Positions 5,015 to 7,748 of a stretch of 7,748 bases of DNA are shown here, in pieces. The translations under genes were made by a program, and so were the position numbers. Every line of letters starts with the position of its first letter. Positions within the stretch are counted from its first letter, which is position 1. A model generated the notes under the pieces. The model did no database searches. It was not told the DNA's origin and was given only the letters and a program-made list of their open reading frames with translations. This DNA comes from Promethearchaeota archaeon (GTDB lineage: Archaea > Asgardarchaeota > Lokiarchaeia > Sigyniarchaeales > SOKP01), in assembly GCA_004524385.1 (NCBI GenBank), contig SDNM01000064.1, positions 1-7,748 on the forward strand, given 5' to 3'.

Positions 5015-5464
5015 TTATACTCTGTTGGTATATTTATCAAACCATTCATTGAATATTTCATGCCGTTTGAACTTTTCAATATCGAAATTTTTCCCTATAA
5101 TCATTAAATTTCTAAGGGAAGCTAATAGAGCAGTAAAAAAAGCTTCATCCATTATATAAAACTCAGTTATGTGTTTATCATTATCAACAAGAGCAAATTT
5201 GTAGTCATTTAGATCTAATTTCTCAGATTTGAAATGATCATACTCCTTCACACTAAAATCTAATTCAAATAAGACTAGTTGTTTAAATTCAGTAAGATTA
5301 TCATTTTTGAATGATCCTGATACAAATAGATTAAAAAAACCCATTTGATATCCTTGCTCGTCATTAATAGGTTTAATTTGTTCTTCTGCTTTCTCAATAA
5401 AGATATATTCGACAGTTATATCTGGATCTATAATATTTTCCTGAATTTCTTCTTCATTAGGCAT
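5015..5464 (-). CDS. Unrecognised acidic 149-aa protein, last gene of the ABC exporter operon
   Basis: I do not recognise a family. The protein is soluble and acidic, with a Glu/Asp-rich N-terminus (residues 1-30), no signal peptide, no membrane segment and no cysteine. The first two thirds look beta-rich (strands such as TVEYIFIEK, MGFFNLFVSGSF, LVLFELDFSV, YKFALVDND). The last third looks helical (FFTALLASLRNLMII, then FNEWFDKY). The ATG lies inside the end of the exporter gene with an 8-bp overlap (shared ATGCCTAA), and no good ribosome binding site precedes it. Translation is therefore probably coupled to that of the exporter subunit. This linkage suggests a cytoplasmic accessory or regulator of the exporter, but that is inference from position alone. 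Protein-like composition and tight overlap make it a real gene. Confidence 0.75.
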   Translation of the reverse strand: MPNEEEIQENIIDPDITVEYIFIEKAEEQIKPINDEQGYQMGFFNLFVSGSFKNDNLTEFKQLVLFELDFSVKEYDHFKSEKLDLNDYKFALVDNDKHITEFYIMDEAFFTALLASLRNLMIIGKNFDIEKFKRHEIFNEWFDKYTNRV

Positions 5465-7265
5465 GAGTAATTTTTCTCATTTTTTCTATATACTCTAATG
5501 ACTGGTGTCTAAAATAAGTATTGTAATGTTCCGCATATTTTCCGCCTTTTGCCATAAGCTCATCATGATTTCCTTGCTCAACAATTTTTCCATGATCTAA
5601 AACAATAATTCTATCTACGTGGCGAACTGTCCAGAGACGATGTGCAATAATAATAGATGTTCGGTCCTTAATTGTCTTCTCAAGGGCGTCTTGTATTCGT
5701 GTCTCGGTAAAAGGATCTACACTAGCCGTAGCTTCGTCTAGAATGAGGATTGAAGGATTCTCGAGTAAAGTTCGGGCAAAAACGACTAATTGGCGTTGTC
5801 CCATTGAAAGTAGATTACCTCTTTCACCAACCTTCGTAATTAATCCCTTTGATAGCTCCTCAACCCAACCATAACCACCTGTTTGATTCAATGCCTCATT
5901 AATATCATCTCTTGTTGCGTTATTAAAACCATAACTAATATTACTTTTAATCGTACCAGACCATAAAAATGGGATTTGAGGTATAATTCCTATTTGTTTT
6001 CGGTATTCGCTAAGATCAAAATCTCTAATGGATTTTCCATCAATTAAGATATCGCCACCTTGAAATTCATAAAAACGAGCCAATAATTTAGCTAAAGAAG
6101 ATTTACCTGCCCCTGTGTGACCAACAATAGCCAGAGATTCACCTGGTTGTATCGTTAGAGAAAAATTATCGAAAACACTCTTTTGATCTTCGTATTGAAA
6201 TGTTAAATTCCTAAACTCAATTTCACCTTTGAATTTTTCTGGTTTTATATCATTATTTTGAATAACAGCTGGGGGAGTATCAATTAAAGCAAAGATTCTT
6301 TCTGAAGCTGCTAAACCTGCTTGAAGTTGGGGCCAAAATGCGGCAATCACCAAAAGAGGAAAGAATAACATCTGAAGACTTTGTAGAAATAAATATAATT
6401 CTCCCACACTTATTTGTCCTCCAATAACGTATATCCCGCCAATATAAACGATTAAAGTTAAAAGAACTCCCATTATAACACTAAGGACAGGAAAAATTGT
6501 AAATAAAACATATCCTTTCCTTAAGTTAACATTGTAAGATTGATTATTGACCTCGTTAAACTCTTCATAAAGTTTACTTTCCTGTCGAAAAGTTTTTGCT
6601 ATTTGAATCCCGCTAAAACTTTCTTTGACATACGCATTAACAGATGCTAATGCTCTTTGCCCTAAAAGAGTCTTATGTCTGGCTACCTTCCTAAATAATA
6701 ATGCTACGATGAAAAATAGCGGAATTGAGATCATAAAAATTATAGCTAAAACCAAATTAATAAAGCACATAACTATTAACAATATTGCCATAATGAAGAG
6801 AGATGAGATAACCTGCATTGTTAGGTCAACAGTTTGACCAAAATCTCGACTGTCTGTGTTCATTCGGCTGACAATTTTTCCAATTGGATTCCTATCGAAA
6901 AACGATAGATCGTGATTTAATACCGCCTTATTTGCATCTCGTCGTAGATCTAGGACGATGTTTCCAACAACTTTAGCAGTAAACTTCTGCCGAAAATAAT
7001 TGAAAATCCAAGCTAAAAAATTTAAAGAAAAAATTGAAATTATTATTAATACTAAAAATATAGGCTCTCTATTAATTGCTAAATTAGTAACCGCAATTGA
7101 AATTATAATTGGAATGGCAGCATAGGTAAATGCACTCATCGTCAAAAAGAATATGACTATGCTCATTTCTCGTCTATATGGACGAAAATATGAAACTATC
7201 CGATTTACCAAGTATTTATCTTTATACTTTCGGTCATATTCTTCTGCTTCAAGACCGGCCCACAT
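5457..7265 (-). CDS. ABC exporter subunit (TM288/BmrD-like, canonical Walker B, degenerate signature)
   Basis: This 602-aa half-transporter is complete and of usual length. An N-terminal type I exporter membrane domain has six predicted segments (about 36-63, 69-90, 148-170, 171-192, 252-281, 288-312). It is followed by the ATPase domain: A-loop Y358, Walker A GHTGAGKS (382-389), Q-loop Q430, signature LSMGQ (486-490) instead of LSGGQ, Walker B ILILDE (506-511, catalytic E511), D-loop SVD (515-517), and H-loop H542. It should pair with the upstream-encoded half-transporter, whose LSGGE completes this subunit's ATP site. Heterodimers of this kind export drugs, lipids or peptides using ATP; the substrate is unknown here. 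The ATG overlaps the partner stop by one base (TAATG), with CCTCC on the + strand (GGAGG) 7 nt upstream. Confidence 0.93.
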   Translation of the reverse strand: MWAGLEAEEYDRKYKDKYLVNRIVSYFRPYRREMSIVIFFLTMSAFTYAAIPIIISIAVTNLAINREPIFLVLIIISIFSLNFLAWIFNYFRQKFTAKVVGNIVLDLRRDANKAVLNHDLSFFDRNPIGKIVSRMNTDSRDFGQTVDLTMQVISSLFIMAILLIVMCFINLVLAIIFMISIPLFFIVALLFRKVARHKTLLGQRALASVNAYVKESFSGIQIAKTFRQESKLYEEFNEVNNQSYNVNLRKGYVLFTIFPVLSVIMGVLLTLIVYIGGIYVIGGQISVGELYLFLQSLQMLFFPLLVIAAFWPQLQAGLAASERIFALIDTPPAVIQNNDIKPEKFKGEIEFRNLTFQYEDQKSVFDNFSLTIQPGESLAIVGHTGAGKSSLAKLLARFYEFQGGDILIDGKSIRDFDLSEYRKQIGIIPQIPFLWSGTIKSNISYGFNNATRDDINEALNQTGGYGWVEELSKGLITKVGERGNLLSMGQRQLVVFARTLLENPSILILDEATASVDPFTETRIQDALEKTIKDRTSIIIAHRLWTVRHVDRIIVLDHGKIVEQGNHDELMAKGGKYAEHYNTYFRHQSLEYIEKMRKITHA

Positions 7266-7748
7266 TATAGTTCCTCCTCACATTGTTTTAATAAATAATC
7301 TAAATCTACATCGAATTTTTTAACAAAAATTTTCCTATATTCTTCTGATGTTTTAAGCAATTCTTCGTGAGTACCTTTAGCAACAATTTCTCCTTGTTTT
7401 AATACTAAAATTAAATCAGCCCATCTAATTTGACTTAAACGGTGAGTAATTAATATTGTTGTTCTGTTTTTTAGTATGTTTCGAATAGCTTTTTGAATTT
7501 TATCCTCTGTAGCTGAATCAATTGCAGAGGTTGAATCATCCAATATTAGAATTCGAGGATCACTAAGAAATGCACGGGCTATCGCAATTCTCTGTCTTTC
7601 ACCACCACTAAGCTGAACACCTCGCTCTCCAACTTCCGAATAATATCCATTTGGTAATTCGGTGATAAATCTATGTGCCTGAGCTTGTTTAGCAACTATT
7701 TCAACTTCTTCCATTGAACTCGTTCTTCCAAATGTAATATTTTCGAAA
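7265..7748 (-). CDS. ABC exporter partner subunit (TM287/BmrC-like, degenerate Walker B), C-terminal part
   Basis: This is the C-terminal 160 residues of a second ABC half-transporter. An ATG at 7712-7714 is not the start: the frame stays open to the right edge and the residues before it (FENITFGRTSS) continue the family's conserved 'ENI.FGR' segment after the Q-loop. Numbering from the edge, it has the canonical signature LSGGE (46-50), Walker B ILILDD (66-71) with Asp in place of the catalytic Glu, D-loop STSAID (72-77), and H-loop H102. The membrane domain and Walker A lie outside the window. The Asp-Asp Walker B with an intact signature is the counterpart of the 602-aa subunit's intact Walker B with altered signature. 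The pair should therefore form one hydrolytic and one degenerate ATP site. It is first in the visible part of the operon; the promoter is outside. Confidence 0.92.
   Translation of the reverse strand, partial: FENITFGRTSSMEEVEIVAKQAQAHRFITELPNGYYSEVGERGVQLSGGERQRIAIARAFLSDPRILILDDSTSAIDSATEDKIQKAIRNILKNRTTILITHRLSQIRWADLILVLKQGEIVAKGTHEELLKTSEEYRKIFVKKFDVDLDYLLKQCEEEL
7273..7277 (-). promoter_or_regulatory. Shine-Dalgarno site of the 602-aa ABC subunit
   Basis: GGAGG read on the - strand, inside the last codons of the partner gene, lies 7 nt before ATG 7265. With the TAATG stop-start overlap it indicates coupled translation of the two subunits. Confidence 0.65.

Noticed and set aside
7712..7714. 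ATG as the start of a 149-aa stand-alone ATPase fragment
   Set aside because: Conserved ABC residues (ENITFGR) continue upstream in frame to the window edge, so this is an internal Met of a full half-transporter, not a truncated gene.
1..7748. tRNA, rRNA, CRISPR array, insertion sequence or attachment site
   Set aside because: No spaced direct repeat array, transposase, terminal inverted repeat pair or tRNA-like cloverleaf was seen by eye; a tRNAscan or CRISPR-finder run would be decisive.

Overview
This is an AT-rich window with compact genes and Shine-Dalgarno sites that match the archaeal/bacterial GGAGGTGATC core. There are long oligo-T tracts at gene ends and TATA-like boxes upstream of starts. 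Together with the mix of gene families (archaeal-looking VapBC pair, ARPP-1-like protein with a zinc ribbon, ArsB/NhaD-like permease, heterodimeric ABC exporter), this suggests a mesophilic archaeon, possibly of the Asgard/Lokiarchaeia type. The taxonomic guess is inference only: no rRNA or marker gene is present.

Layout, left to right. On the + strand: the C-terminal part of an unrecognised protein cut by the left edge (1-426); a polytopic ArsB/NhaD-type membrane transporter 23 bp behind it (450-1748), probably in the same transcript; a classical short-chain dehydrogenase (1883-2683) with its own ribosome binding site and promoter-like box; a 292-bp gap with a terminator-like hairpin and several AT-rich inverted repeats; an ARPP-1-like protein ending in a CxxC-x9-CxxC zinc ribbon (2976-4010); and a VapBC toxin-antitoxin pair (about 4114-4389 and 4391-4801), preceded by two perfect palindromes that look like autoregulatory operators. 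A 213-bp convergent intergenic region with T tracts and two hairpins follows.

On the - strand, reading right to left, is a tightly overlapped operon. It begins with an ABC exporter half-transporter cut by the right edge (7265-7748), then a complete 602-aa ABC exporter subunit (5457-7265), then an unrecognised acidic 149-aa protein (5015-5464). The two ABC subunits have complementary defects. One has a degenerate Walker B (Asp-Asp) with a canonical LSGGE signature; the other has a canonical Walker B (Asp-Glu) with a degenerate LSMGQ signature. This is the hallmark of heterodimeric exporters with one consensus and one degenerate ATP site.

The genes do not form one obvious pathway. I see three functional blocks (transporter pair, ABC exporter operon, VapBC module) plus two stand-alone genes. 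I do not see convincing evidence of a wholly new system. The least explained parts are the ARPP-1/zinc-ribbon protein, the 149-aa protein translationally coupled to the exporter, the left-edge protein coupled to the permease, and the vapB start, which lacks any ATG.
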